64,000 nt of DNA, from contig RXIC02000094.1 in the NCBI GenBank assembly GCA_003952965.2, positions 129,463 through 193,462 on the forward strand, given 5' to 3'. The notes beneath the pieces were generated by a model, which saw only the letters and a program-made list of their open reading frames with translations, was not told the DNA's origin and ran no database searches. Positions 12,266 to 23,732 of this stretch are shown here, one piece after another. How positions within the stretch are numbered: position 1 is the stretch's first letter; each line of letters opens with the position of its first letter. Position numbers and translations under genes: made by a program. This stretch comes from Morella rubra (taxonomy: Eukaryota; Streptophyta; Magnoliopsida; Fagales; Myricaceae).

Positions 12266-14134
12266 TGCTGTTTAAGCTTTGATGTTGTGTTTAAAACGCG
12301 ATTCAAGATGTGTTTATATTCTCAGTGGATGTTGTGATTGACACGCGATTCAAGATGAACTTATATTCTGAGTGGGGTGGGGGATGAGGGGGGAATGCAG
12401 CCAAAAGAGCTTGTCATGATGAACTTCTCAGAAAGCTTTGTGGAATGATAGTGAAATTGCAACACCCATTGCCCACCAACTCAAAGTCAACTATCTTAAG
12501 TTCAGTGTCGTTTCTCATCAGCCAGAAGCAAGTGTGAACGTGGGACATTTTGTTCCCCCTTTAAAATTGAACTCCCATTCGATAACTTCTTTAATTTCCT
12601 GGAGAAACCAGGGGTCAGTTTCACAAGTTAGGTTCCATTCCATTTATAGTTAATTCACTCGCGTCCTAGTAGTTAGTGCCCCTCGATCATCAAATAAAGC
12701 ATACCATACTTGGTAACTCATGAACTGGGTGAAACAATCATAAATTATTGTTCTGCAGATGAAATCATTATGAATGCTCTAGTGACTCATAGTAACATAA
12801 CATAACATATTAATTAAATCACCTTCCAGCTGGAGGGGTTGCTTCTTGATATTTTTATGTTGCTGTACAGCTACTAGTCGAGGAATATTAATGATGAAGA
12901 TTCCATTCCTATGCTTCTGCAACATGAGGTTGTCGGCAGATATAACAACATAGAACTGCTCACCATAAATAACTTATATGCTGTCAAAGGAGTAAGCAGG
13001 CACTCACCCATTGTTCTTGAGGAACGTGTGAAAAGTTCTTTTGAGCTAAAACTCGTTTTTCATGTTTTAGTACCCAATCATATTTTAGTTTCCTTCTTTA
13101 CATTGTACTATCTGGTTCTTCTCATGCATCTCAGGACTCATTGTTGTCATTATCAACTAGAGGCACTAGTTTCTTTGTTATACATGGCATTTATGAAAGG
13201 ATTAATAGCAGAGAGAGGAGGGTTTGGTGACTATATATGAGGCCAGAAAGACAACCTCTTAACAGTTTGTAAAGAATTGCAGAACTTGTTCCAGAAATTC
13301 CAACTATCAAAAGTTCTAATTATTAATTTTGATCTCCTTATCAGAACTGACTATTAGTTGGGGAGCGAACCTGTCTGATCCACCATTTGTAGCCAGAATA
13401 TGCTTTTCATGTCGAAGAAAAAGTAATGGAAAAATGAAATTAACATATCTGGTGTATTCTGCACACTACGCATGCTTCTTCCCTTTGGCTCGGTGATCTG
13501 TTCCTATTGCTATTTCTGTCTGGTCTCTTCTACCAGTGGATTGATTTGCGATCAAAGTGAGTGATTTCCTTACTCTAGCTTCCCAAAGAATTAATAATAA
13601 TAAATTTTCCTTCTCTCACAATCTTGGTAAAAAGAATTGAGATTCATAGCAATGGTGATGGTTGCAACAGCATTAGTGGATTAATAAGTCTTCCTCTAAA
13701 GTTGACGTCCCAACTGTACCAACTTTTTGGGGGAAAACTACAGTTGTTTCAATTCACCGAACTTCAATATCATCCCAGCATAGGATATGTCATGTTAAAT
13801 CTCTAACTTTGCCTACCAACATATAGCACCGTTATTACCCAAAAACATATAGGGCCACTATCATTGTGCCTTTACCACAATTTAGTTGGGTTGGCTAACC
13901 AAATAAACTACCTGTCATGTGGGAAACTCACTTTCTATCATAGTATATTTTCAGATCAGCTCCCTCATTATTTGTTGCAAAAGGAGTATAGTCAGCAAGA
14001 TTCATGAAAGAGAAAGCATCTTAATTAATTGTACAAATCCATATGCTGTTGCCACGCAGAGCTCCGGTTACATGATTTCATCAAACAAAGCGACAACAGA
14101 TGCGCTACCATGAACCTGTTATCAGGTTTAAAGC
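12266..14134. other. Intergenic region, no gene recognised
   Basis: Between the two small-peptide candidates. Several open frames of 60-110 codons occur on the plus strand (for example 12911-13240), but none shows a signal peptide followed by a conserved motif or any known domain. The segment just above 12265 should contain the PSY-type gene promoter. Confidence 0.45.
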
Positions 14135-14711
14135 TCAACATTCTTCCCCGGTAAGAGTCGCCTTTATTACTACATGTCTGAAGCATTGAAGTGAGGACAA
14201 GTAGGTAGTCGGCAGGGGTATGAATGACCAACACCAGGCTCCCCTGTCCCTACTTTGTGCCTTTTGATTGTGTCCAGCTTTTTCATAGCCCTCAATCTCT
14301 ATAAGCTTACTCGCGTTTAATTGGGCAATGACCTTCAAAATTCACATAGTATGTCAGCAAAAAATGCTATATGTGATTAGGCACAATAGTTAAGCAACAA
14401 GATATAGCTTCCGAGTACATCCTCACTAAGAAATATCGCACTATTCCCTGTTATTTCCAATTATCTATTCGTACTAATGTACCGTTAAGCATGACTTAAA
14501 AGGGTGAAAATTATGATATAAGGTTTAATATGGTCAAAGAGTACTGTCTTTGACTCTGCCTGCAGGAGAAAAACACAATAGAAAACAGTTTACTTAAGCA
14601 GAATCTTCACAAATTTGATTAACACACAAGTAGAACCTTCTGACCCTGAGACATATCAGCGAGGATCAGCGTAAGGAGGATGAGAAAAAACGTTCTGATC
14701 TTAGGGCTCAT
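14135..14711 (-). CDS. Candidate small secreted protein, two exons (uncertain)
   Basis: At 14711-14637 an ATG opens MSPKIRTFFLILLTLILAD followed by MSQGQK: a textbook signal peptide with a small-residue cleavage region. The same frame stops soon after, and a possible GT donor lies at 14636. A downstream open frame at 14332-14135 follows an AAG acceptor-like site in compatible phase and would give about 90 residues with two to three cysteines. In a different frame the same DNA reads GTGEPGVGHSYPCRLP, which superficially recalls CEP-type PGVGH endings; a stop upstream makes that frame reachable only through another acceptor at about 14302. I do not recognise the family, and the exon-2 choice is open. 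Confidence 0.3.
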
Positions 14712-15404
14712 GGTGGATACGTGGAGGTAGCTTTGAGAGGATAGGGAGAGGTGATTTTTATTCTAGCTAGGTGGAAGAGGGTGAATTCATGAGAAGTTTT
14801 CATGGTTGCAAGGTAATCAAAAGTTCTTTGGCATGATGAAGAATTAGCAGTACCCATAGTGATCGCCACAAAGTCCGCTGATAAAGCTTTTGTGTCATCG
14901 AACCTAAAATTTACTTTTAGTCCATTGAAAGCAGCTCCTAATTTGGATGGATAAAGCGATCAATGCTTGCATGGCTCAGGCTTTCCATATTCTGCTTTGA
15001 CTTGTCAGTTTTCTTGCGTGTCTAGAACTCAACCATATATCAAAGTCCATATGCCCATTCATTAGCTTCAGACCACAGTACATAGTCAAAGGGAATCATT
15101 ATCAGTGCATGAGCAAGCAATTGGCACGATACAAGTTTCAATCCCTCTAATTGATTACTAGTTATTGGATGTTGCTTTCATTGTTGAATATGGTCTTAAC
15201 AGAAATATACAGTAAGAATATTGAAATCCTGTCATGCCAAAGACTAACATATTCGATTCAACCTGCTAAATCCAAATGGTATTAGTACAGATATAGGTAT
15301 CAGGATTAGATTATAGAAAATGATTAATTAAACATTATTGCAAAATGAGAATCTTAATCCATATACCTGATCAATATTACGTTTTTTTTAACAATCTTAT
15401 ATAA

Positions 15405-15812
15405 TGTTGACTTTCGCGTTTTTTTTTTTCTCTCTCGCGATTCCATACCCAAGCCATCGAAGTCAAGATTTGCAGACGGCAAATCTTTCAGTGCAGCAAC
15501 AACTCCATTTAATGGAGTCAGGCGTGCAGTTCATTAACTGCAACAGCTCAACAAGAAACTGATTTACACTTTTCTTCCTTCCTTTATAAATCAGTAACGT
15601 GAATGAGAGAAAGAGCGCGAAGCAAGGTGCGAAGTATAGTGAGTAAAAAGAGTAAGAAAGAGGTGCTGCAGAAAGTGGTTGTGAGAGTTGAGAGTTGTAC
15701 ATTTTGGTTTGTTGAAATCAAAGTAATCTCCTCTGTATGGACATAGGCAAATTTCCGAACCACGTTAAATATTGGCCTCCTTGTGTTTATATTTCCCGTT
15801 CCGTGCTCAACA
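15405..15812 (+). repeat. 5' LTR of the copia element
   Basis: Begins TGTTGACTTTCGCG and ends GTGCTCAACA. It contains a TATA-like CCTTTATAAATC at about 15589, the probable transcription start region. It matches the LTR at 22031-22437 along its length with scattered substitutions. Confidence 0.92.
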
Positions 15813-15814
15813 AG

Positions 15815-15827
15815 TGGTATTAGAGCC
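15815..15827 (+). other. Primer binding site, first copy
   Basis: TGGTATTAGAGCC two bases after the 5' LTR is the copia primer site complementary to the initiator methionine tRNA 3' end, with one C-to-T change from the usual TGGTATCAGAGCC. Confidence 0.85.
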
Positions 15828-16483
15828 CGGCAGGTCGTCGAAATTTTCGTTTTTGTATTCGGCCGAGACTAGATCTGTGTCCAAATAGAATTTTGGAGCT
15901 AACTGGGAATTCCTCGCGACGAGACGAGCACAACGGTACAAATCGGAGGTCAAACGGACACCGCACGCACCCACACGCGCCGATAGAAGTTTCTACGCGT
16001 GTGCCCACTCTCTGCACGTGCCTCCATGCACTGCAAGCTACCGGAAATTTCTTGCATGTGCCCGCACGAGCTCCAACAACAGACCACGAGCCAAACCAGG
16101 CTCCAGGCCGTACAGGTCATCTAACCGGGTTCAGGTTCTTGACCGGGTTTCGAGTCAACTCGCTGAGTCAACCGAGTTAGAGAGTCAACTCGCCGAGTTA
16201 CCGAGTTGACTCGCCCAAATTTGAGCTAACGGAGCTCGTTAACGACATCAGCATCTCTGGAGAATATTCCGTTAACTTTAACGAAATATTCTGTTTCTGG
16301 AAAGAATATTCCAAATTCGCATTTTGTGCATTTGGACCTAATTTTTTTGTCCTTTTTGGGCCGGGTCGGACCTGTTCCTAGCTATTTCGACCATTCCGGA
16401 CGCAACGGTGGGCCCCGTTTTATGAGATTCTACTCCAAACGTAGAGCAACAAGCCATTTGAGCTAGTGTTAAAGGCGGAATCT

Positions 16484-17085
16484 ATGGAGGATTCAACTTC
16501 TGGTGCAATGATCAAGCTTACGGTGACCTCCGGATACCCCGATCCGGAAGATCTTTAAATTACAAGGATCTGTTTGATCCAATAGAAGAGAAAGGAACAA
16601 AACCAGACAGACGGAAAAGGATTGGAAAAAGTCGAATAAGAAAACTATTGGTCAGATCAGAAATGGATCGACCATAGTGTATTTCATCATGTTGCACAGA
16701 GACAGACGCCTACACGCTATGGTAAAAGCTGGAGAACATGTATCAAGCCAAAATCACTCACAATAAGGCTCTCTTAAAGAGACGCCTTGTAAATTTGAAG
16801 TTAAGAGCGGCACCTCTATTGCTGAGCACACCAGTGAGTTTCAGAACCTGGTGAACCAACTTTCAACCATGGCGTTGAAACTTGGCGATGAAGAACAAGC
16901 TCTCTTACTTCTCAGTTCACTACCAGATAGCTGGGAGACGTTGGTGGTCTCCCTCAGCAATTCGGCTCCAGACTTACCATGGTGATGTAAAGATGCCTTG
17001 TTCAATGAGGAAGCCAGGAGAAAAGAGGCGAATGGACCAGTCACATGCCTTCGTAACCGAAGGAAGCTGCACCAACGAAGTGGTA
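16484..17085 (+). pseudogene. First (redundant) gag fragment of the copia element
   Basis: Starts at ATGGAGGATTCAACTTCTGG and parallels the second gag at 17967 onward, but has several small indels and breaks off after CCAACGAAGTGGTA, just past the region of the second copy that precedes the zinc knuckle. It joins directly to mid-LTR sequence at about 17086. It cannot encode a full gag. Confidence 0.8.
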
Positions 17086-17375
17086 CAGGCGTGCAGTTCA
17101 TTAACTGCAACAGCTCAACAAGAAACTGATTTACACTTTTCTTCCTTCCTTTATAAATCAGTAACGTGAATGAGAGAAAGAGGCGAAGAAGGTGCAAGTA
17201 TAGTGAGTAAAAAGAGTAAGAAAGAGGTGCTGCAAAAGTGGTTGTGAGAGTTGAGAGTTGTACATTTTGGTTTGTTGAAATCAAAGTAATCTCCTCTGTA
17301 TGGACGTAGGCAAATTGCCGAACCACGTTAAATATTGGCCTCCGTGTGTTTGTGTTTTTCGTTCTGTGCTCAACA
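17086..17375 (+). repeat. Internal truncated LTR (3' 290 bp)
   Basis: From CAGGCGTGCAGTTC to CTCAACA this matches LTR positions 115 to end; the first 114 bp of the LTR are absent. It is followed by its own intact primer site and leader. Confidence 0.9.
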
Positions 17376-17377
17376 AG

Positions 17378-17390
17378 TGGTATCAGAGCC
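17378..17390 (+). other. Primer binding site, second copy
   Basis: TGGTATCAGAGCC, a perfect copia-type initiator-methionine tRNA primer site, two bases after the truncated LTR. Confidence 0.9.
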
Positions 17391-17966
17391 GGCAGGTGAA
17401 ATTTTGTTTTTGTATTCGGCCGAGACTAGATCTGTGTCCAAATGAATTTTGGAGCTAACTGGGAATTCCTCGCGACGAGACGAGCACAACGGTACAAACG
17501 GAGGTCAAACGGACACCGCACGCACCCACACGCGCCGATAGAAGTTTCTGCGCGTGTGCCCACTCTCTGCACGTGCCTCCAGCACTTACCGGAGCATGAC
17601 GCGCTTCCGGCCGTACAGGTCATCCCGGGTTCGGTTCTTGACCGGGTTTTGAGTCAACTCGCTGAGTCAACCGAGTTACGCCGAGTTACCGAGTTGACTC
17701 GCCCGAGTTTAGCTTAACGGAGCTCGTTAACGGCGTCAGCATCTCCGGAGAATATTCCGTTAACTTTAACGGAATATTCTGTTTCTGGAAGGAATATTCC
17801 AGATTCGAATTTTGTGCATTTGGGCCCAATTTTTGTCCTTTTTGGGCCGGACGGACCTGTTCCTAGCTATTTCGACCGTTCCGGACGCAACGGTGGGCTC
17901 CGTTTTGAGATTCTACTCCAAACGTAGAGCAACAAGCCATTTGAGCTAGTGTTAAAGGCGGAATCT

Positions 17967-18764
17967 ATGGAGGATTCAACTTCTGGTGCAATGATCAAGC
18001 TTACGGCGACCAACTATACACTCTGGAGACCCCGGATGGAAGATCTCTTAAATTGCAAGGATCTGTTTGATCCAATAGAAGAGAAAGGAGTAAAACCAGA
18101 CGAGACGCCGGAAAAGGATTGGAAAAAGTCGAATAAGAAAACTATTGGTCAGATCAGACAATGGATCGACCATAGTGTATTTCATCATGTTGCACAGGAG
18201 ACAGACGCCTACACGCTATGGCAAAAGCTGGAGAACATGTATCAGGCCAAAACACTCAAATAAGGCTCTCTTAATGAGACGCCTTGTGAATTTGAAGTTG
18301 AAGAGCGGTACCTCTGTTGCTGAGCACACCAGTGAGTTTCAGAACCTGGTGAACCAACTTTCAACCGTGGCGTTGAAACTTGGCGATGAAGAACAAGCTC
18401 TCTTACTTCTCAGTTCACTACCAGACAGTGGGAGACGTTGGTGGTCTCCCTCAGCAATTCGGCTCCAGATGATAAACTTACCATGGTGATGTTAAAGTAT
18501 GCCTTGTTCAATGAGGAAGCCAGGAGAAAAGAGGCTGGTATGGACCAGTCACATGCCTTCGTAACCGAAGGAAGCACCAACGAAGTGGTAGAGGGAGAAG
18601 TAGAGGCAGAAGCACATGAGTTCCCAAAATCCCGGGTTACCAAAAAGGGCAAGATGAAATGTTTCCACTGTGGCATCGAAGGCCACATTAAAAGGAACTG
18701 CCGGAAGTTACAACGGAGCAAGGCCAATCCAGCAACCAGCCAAAGAAGGCCGATGGTGAAGCAT
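17967..18764 (+). pseudogene. Copia gag, second copy (frameshifted)
   Basis: Encodes the UBN2/gag capsid region followed by a CCHC zinc knuckle at about 18660-18701 (CFHCGIEGHIKRNC). Conserved sequence moves between frames near 18255 and again near 18425-18440, so the frame is broken at least twice. This protein would form the virus-like particle and package the RNA. Confidence 0.85.
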
Positions 18765-18783
18765 TAGTCACCATTCCAGGAGA

Positions 18784-19440
18784 TTGTGCATTACTCTCCA
18801 CCGTGAAGAAGAATGTCTCCATGTTGCGAGTCAGGATGCAGAATGGGTGGTAGACACAGCAGCTTCCTACCACGCCACTCCTCGCAGTGATTTCTTCACC
18901 ACGTATAAAGCCGGAGATTATGGTACAGTGAGGATGGGTAACACCAGTTCCTCAAAGATCGCGGGTATTGGCGATGTTCGTATAAAGACAAATATTGGCT
19001 GTACCATGGTGTTGAAAGACGTTCGACACGTGCCCGACCTCCGGTTAAATTTGATATCCGGGACACCCTTGATCAATTGGGCTACGACAACCACTTCGGC
19101 AACGGTGCTTGGAAGCTGACGAAAGGCACCATGGTTGTCGCCCGTGGACATATCTGCGGCACGTTATACAAGACTCATGTGAAGATATGCACCGATAGCC
19201 TCAATGCAGTTCAAGATGAGGCATCTCCAAATCTGTGGCACGAGAGACTCGGTCACATGGGTGAAAAAGGGTTGTTTACACTAGCAAAGAAGGCGCTTAT
19301 TACAGTCAACAAAGGTACAACGCTAAACCCTTGTGAGCATTGCTTGTTCGGTAAGCAACATCGAGTCTCGTTTAGTACATCTGCTAGTAAAAGATCAGAG
19401 TTGTTGAGCCTAGTACACTCTGATATATGCGTCCCTTAGA
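18784..19440 (+). pseudogene. Copia protease and integrase zinc-binding region (broken)
   Basis: An aspartic protease core is visible as WVVDTAAS, with a downstream DVRHVPDLRLNLIS. After a frame change near 19075 comes the pre-integrase H-H-C-C region (HERLGH, then CEHCLFGK). A stop at 19437-19439 separates it from the integrase core, which is in another frame. Confidence 0.85.
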
Positions 19441-20374
19441 GGTGGAGTCTTTGGGCGGTAACAGGTATTTTGTTACATTTATTGATGATGCTTCACGTAA
19501 AGTGTGGGTGTATTTCTTGAGAACGAAGGACCAAGTTTTTGAACAGTTCAAAAACTTTCACGCTATGGTGGAAAGAGAAACTGGAAAAAAGTTGAAGTGC
19601 CTCCGGACAGACAATGGAGGCGAGTACACTTCCAGGGAGTTCAGAGCATACTGCTCTGGCCATGGCATCAGACATGAGAAGACGGTCCCACGCACCCCAC
19701 AACACAATGGTGTAGCCGAGAGGATGAATCGGACCATTGTAGAACGAACCAGATGTATGCTCAGTATGGCTAAGTTGCCTAAGCCATTCTGGGGTGAAGC
19801 AGTTCATGCAGCCTGTTACCTGATCAACAGAACACCATCTGTACCGTTGAAGTTCGAAGTTCCGGAGATGGTGTGGTCTGGTCATAAGATCTCCTACTCT
19901 CATCTGAGAGTATTTGGGTGCAAAGCATTTGCACATGTATCCAAGGAGCAGAGGCAGAAGCTTGATGTCAAGTCCACTCCGTGTATTTTTATTGGCTACG
20001 GAGATGAAGAATTTGGATACAGACTTTGGGATCCAGAAGCTAAGAAGGTCATCAGAAGCAAGGACATTGTGTTCCATGAAGCTGAGTTATACGGTAGCTT
20101 CAAAAGATCAACAAACCCAGGTGAAAACAGTACAAGTGCTCAAGATACTGTTACCAGTCCTGCGCCATTCCAGTCTACCACAGAGACTGAAGAAATGCAG
20201 GAAGGATCCCAGAAGAAGAAGAGGAAGTTAATGATGATGCAGAGGGTGTTGAGTGGGGGGAACAAGTACCCACTCCACCAGAAGCTGCTGAATCATCACA
20301 GCAATCAGATGATGAAGAACTTCCTCCAGTTGATGACCCTCAACAGAACAGATCTACGAGAGGTCGGTTGCTGA
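19427..20374 (+). pseudogene. Copia integrase core
   Basis: The rve integrase fold is intact over this stretch: catalytic D in FIDDASRK, D in LRTDNGGEY, E in HNGVAERMNR, then the C-terminal YSHLRVFGC region typical of copia. The frame is lost in the acidic linker before reverse transcriptase near 20200-20380. It would insert the cDNA into the genome if the polyprotein were intact. Confidence 0.9.
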
Positions 20375-20379
20375 TTCCA

Positions 20380-21990
20380 TCATGAAGATATCCGGAATCA
20401 GATTATATTCTTCTTACTGATGAGGGGGAGCCAGAAAGTTTTCATGAAGCAAGAGCTCATACAGATAAAGTCAGATGGATTCAAGCTATGCAAGAAGAAA
20501 TGAGTTCTTTGCAGAAAAATCAGATGTATGAGTTGGTGAAGCTTCCGAAGGGCAAGAGAGCACTGAAGAATAAATGGGTATTCAAGCTGAAGAACGATGG
20601 CAAGCAGGTGAAGTACAAAGCTCATTTGGTCGTCAAAGGTTTCCAACAGAAGAAAGGAGTTGACTTTGACGAGATATTCTCACCTGTAGTGAAGATGACC
20701 TCAATTCGAGTTGTACTTGGATTGGTTGCTAGTCTAGACTTGGAGCTTGAACAAATGGATGTGAAGACAGCGTTTCTTCATGGAGATCTCAAAGAAGAGA
20801 TATACATGAAGCAACCAGAAGGTTTTAAAGTTCATGGGAAGGAACACTTGGTCTGCAAGTTAAAGAAGAGCCTCTACGGTCTTAAGCAGGCTCCCTGACA
20901 GTGGTACAAAAAGTTTGACTCGTTTATGGTGAGTCATGACTATAGAAGGACTGTTGCAGACCAGTGTGTGTATATTCGCAAATTCTCATATGGTAATTTC
21001 GTTACTCTACTGCTTTATGTTGATGATATGCTGATAGTTGGACAAGATGCATCTATAATCAGCAAGTTGAAGACAGATCTCTCTAAGTTCTTCAACATGA
21101 AGGACTTAGGACCAGCCCAACAGATATTAGGCATGAAGATTGTTCGTGACAGGAAAGCTAAGAAGCTATGGTTGTCACAGGAGAGATATGTTGAACAAGT
21201 GATCAAAAGGTTCAACATGGAAAGTGCTAAGCCAGTCAGTAATCCACTGGCTAGTCATTTTAAATTGAGCAAAAGCTCGTGTCCCTCATCGAGGGAAAAG
21301 GTTGAAGAGATGGCTGTAGTCCCTTACTCTTCAGCTGTTGGCAGTCTTATGTACGCAATGGTGTGTACGAGACCTGACATCGCTCACGCTGTAGGAGTCG
21401 TGAGCCGATTTCTTTCCAACCCAGGAAAGAAACATTGAGAAGCGGTCAAGTTGATTTTCAGGTACCTTAAAGGTACATCGAAGCTATGTTTGTGTTTTGG
21501 GGGAGCTGATCCTGTCTTGGAAGGAGATACAGACTCGGATATGGCTGGTGATCTTGATGGAAGAAAATCTGCATCAGGATTCATTTACACATTTTCTGGG
21601 GGAGCTGTCTCATGGCAGTCCTATTTTACAGAAATGTGTGGCTTTATCCACAACAGAAGCAGAGTACATTGCTACAGCAAAAGCTGGGAAGGAAATGTTG
21701 TGGTTAAAGCGATTTCTCCAAGAGTTGGGTATCAGTCAAAAGGAATACAAGGTACATTGTGACAGTCAAAGTGCTCTGGATTTGAGCAAGAATTCAATGT
21801 ACATTCCCGCACAAAACATATTGACATTCGCTATCATTGGATACGCGAGGTGATGGAGCAACAACTACTGAAGCTTGTGAAGATCCACACAAAAGAGAAT
21901 CCAATAGACATGTTGACAAAGGTGGTCACTCGTGAGAAGCTCGAGCTATGTAGAGACATAGCCGGGATGGACACCTCCAACTGATTGATG
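20380..21990 (+). pseudogene. Copia reverse transcriptase and RNase H (with stops)
   Basis: Reverse transcriptase motifs include NKWVFKLK, MDVKTAFLHGDL and the catalytic YVDD at 21016-21027. An in-frame TGA at 20896-20898 interrupts the block between GLKQAP and QWY, and another TGA at 21436-21438 precedes FRYLKGTSK. The RNase H part (TDSDMAGD, KSASGF, STTEAEY) lies in shifting frames up to about 21980. Catalytically dead as it stands. Confidence 0.9.
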
Positions 21991-22017
21991 TCAGGACACA
22001 ATCTCCTCTTGTGGTAT

Positions 22018-22029
22018 GGAGGGGGAGAA
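22018..22029 (+). other. Polypurine tract
   Basis: GGAGGGGGAGAA immediately before the 3' LTR is the plus-strand primer for cDNA synthesis in LTR retrotransposons. Confidence 0.85.
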
Positions 22030-22030
22030 T

Positions 22031-22437
22031 TGTTGACTTTCACGTTTTTTTTTTCTCTCTCACGATTCTATACCCAAGCCACCGAAGTCAAGATTTGCAG
22101 GCGGCAAATCTTGCAGCGCAACAACAACTTCATTTAATGGTGTCAGGCGTGCAGTTCATTAACTGCTGCAGCTCAACAAGAAACTGATTTACACTTTTCT
22201 TCCTTCCTTTATAAATCAATAATGTGAATGAGAGAAAGAGCGCAAAGCAAGGTGCGAAGTGTAGTGAGTAAAAAGAGTAAGAAAGAGGTGCTGCAAAGAG
22301 TGGCTGTGAGAGTTGAGAGTTGTACATTTTGGTTTGTTGAAATCAAAGTAATCTCCTCTGTGTGGACGTAGGCAAATTGCCGAACTACGTTAAATATTGG
22401 CCTCCGTGTGTTTGTGTTTCCCGTTCCGTGCTCAACA
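22031..22437 (+). repeat. 3' LTR of the copia element
   Basis: TGTTGACTTTCACG to GTGCTCAACA, followed by the target duplication TATAA at 22438-22442. Nearly identical to the 5' LTR. Confidence 0.92.
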
Positions 22438-22649
22438 TATAATGCGTAAGCCATTCTTAATTACTTTGTTATCGTGTATTTATTCAGAAGTTACAAGAAA
22501 TTAAGAGAAAATTTCCCTTAGCTACATGACATAGAACATTGGTGACTTGCCCTTGTTGCGTTGTACAAGGAGTTAAAGAGATGAGAAAGTTGCCTTCATC
22601 TGTTGCAAGCGTTGTCCTTCACAGGTAAAATATTTCACGAAGATATACT

Positions 22650-23220
22650 TTGTTTTTGAAACCCTGTAGGCGTTTCAAATGCAGCACTAGGAAAAAAAAC
22701 TTTTGCAACAAAATTTTGTTGTACCAACCTTCAATTCCACGTTTTCTTGTGGTAATAGCACTGGATAGAAGCATTACTAAAATATATGGTGAAGATGGAT
22801 GCCTTATACAAGAAGCCAAAGCAACTGGGATGACTTAATCACTTGGGCAACTCAAGAGTTCAGGGGCAAATCCCTACTTAGCAGGGAAAGAAGAACCTTA
22901 CTGGCAGCCATGATCTATAAAATATGGATGGAAAGAAACATGAGATTGCATCGAAATCCACCACCAAGCAGTATCCTGGTTCTGGAAGAAGTAGTGTTTC
23001 ACGTGAAGGCAAATCTGTATCTACCAACAAACATGCAATGCACCCATCCCCTATGAATCTTTTTCTGGCTGACAAGTGACAAATGGCAACTATCTGTGGA
23101 AGTGTTTGGAGGTGATCCCCGTGGGGTGGCTGGATAGTGGACCTTTGGTTTTCTTTGTCTGGTTGTTGCTGTATCATTACTTTTTTGTTGTTTTGCAATG
23201 GAACAATGTACCCTCTATGC
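22650..23220 (+). mobile_element. LINE remnant (3' end of the reverse-transcriptase ORF)
   Basis: The frame at 22799-23056 contains WDDLITWATQEFRGKSLL, then LAAMIYKIWMERNMRLHR, the layout of the zinc-finger/C-terminal region behind plant LINE reverse transcriptases. No reverse transcriptase core was found upstream because the copia element ends only 200 bp before. The piece is 5'-truncated and inert. Confidence 0.7.
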
Positions 23221-23521
23221 TGGACCCAGGCTAGATGCTAACTTTGAATGGCTTTCCCATCCACCCTCTGCACTGGTTCTGAGCCAGGGTGTAACAGGAC
23301 CCTGGTGTATTTAGGGGGGGGGGTTATGGGTTATGGAAGCTGCCACCTTTATCTGAAATGCCCTTTACAATTGCTTAAACATAAGATTTAACAAACTTTT
23401 TGATGTCATTCGTTTTACTTTTCTTAGGATTCCTATATGCCTACCAGGTGTCCTTTGATTCCAATACGTCTTACCTAAAATACCAGATTACAGACCCTTA
23501 AAAGCTCCTAAACCTTTAGAC

Positions 23522-23732
23522 TATGTTCGCTAACTAAAATTTTTGTTCTCTAAAATTTTATCATCGTTACAAAAATTTCTCTCTCCTCATTTTTTCACCA
23601 ATTCTCATAAATTTTTTTTACTTTTTCACTACCTCCTATAAACTTTTTCACTCTCTCACCTCTTTTCTTCACCAACTTATATACTCAAAATTTTAACCAC
23701 CCTAAAATTTTATCAACTCAAACACAACCTTA
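23522..23732. mobile_element. AT-rich MITE-like repeat
   Basis: An AT-rich block that opens with CTATGTTCGC and CTAAAATTTT and closes with CTAAAATTTTATC and CAAACACAACC. Its termini resemble those of several other AT-rich blocks in the window (29158, 37930). No coding capacity. Confidence 0.45.

Larger units (their letters stand above)
15405..22437 (+). mobile_element. Defective Ty1/copia LTR retrotransposon (Tork/Tnt1-like)
   Basis: A complete but non-functional copia element bounded by LTRs of 408 and 407 bp that begin TGTTGA and end TCAACA. A 5-bp target duplication, TATAA, lies at 15400-15404 and 22438-22442. Domain order on the plus strand is gag with zinc knuckle, protease, integrase, reverse transcriptase, RNase H, which is the copia order, and the pol sequence is of the Tnt1-94 type. 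Frames are interrupted by frameshifts and in-frame stops throughout, so no polyprotein can be made. An unusual internal feature is a second start unit: truncated LTR, second primer site and second gag at 17086 onward. Confidence 0.93.

Noticed and set aside
12911..13240. 109-codon plus-strand ORF
   Set aside because: AT-rich region, no signal peptide or domain, composition like the non-coding flanks.
14170..14300. CEP hormone reading based on the EPGVGH stretch
   Set aside because: CEP repeats normally read DFRPTxPGxSPGxGH; here only the last residues agree, the frame has an upstream stop, and cysteines follow. Kept only as an open question in the peptide candidate.
19493..20077. Long minus-strand ORF (194 codons) across the copia integrase
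   Set aside because: It is the antisense shadow of the integrase reading frame; no motif of its own.
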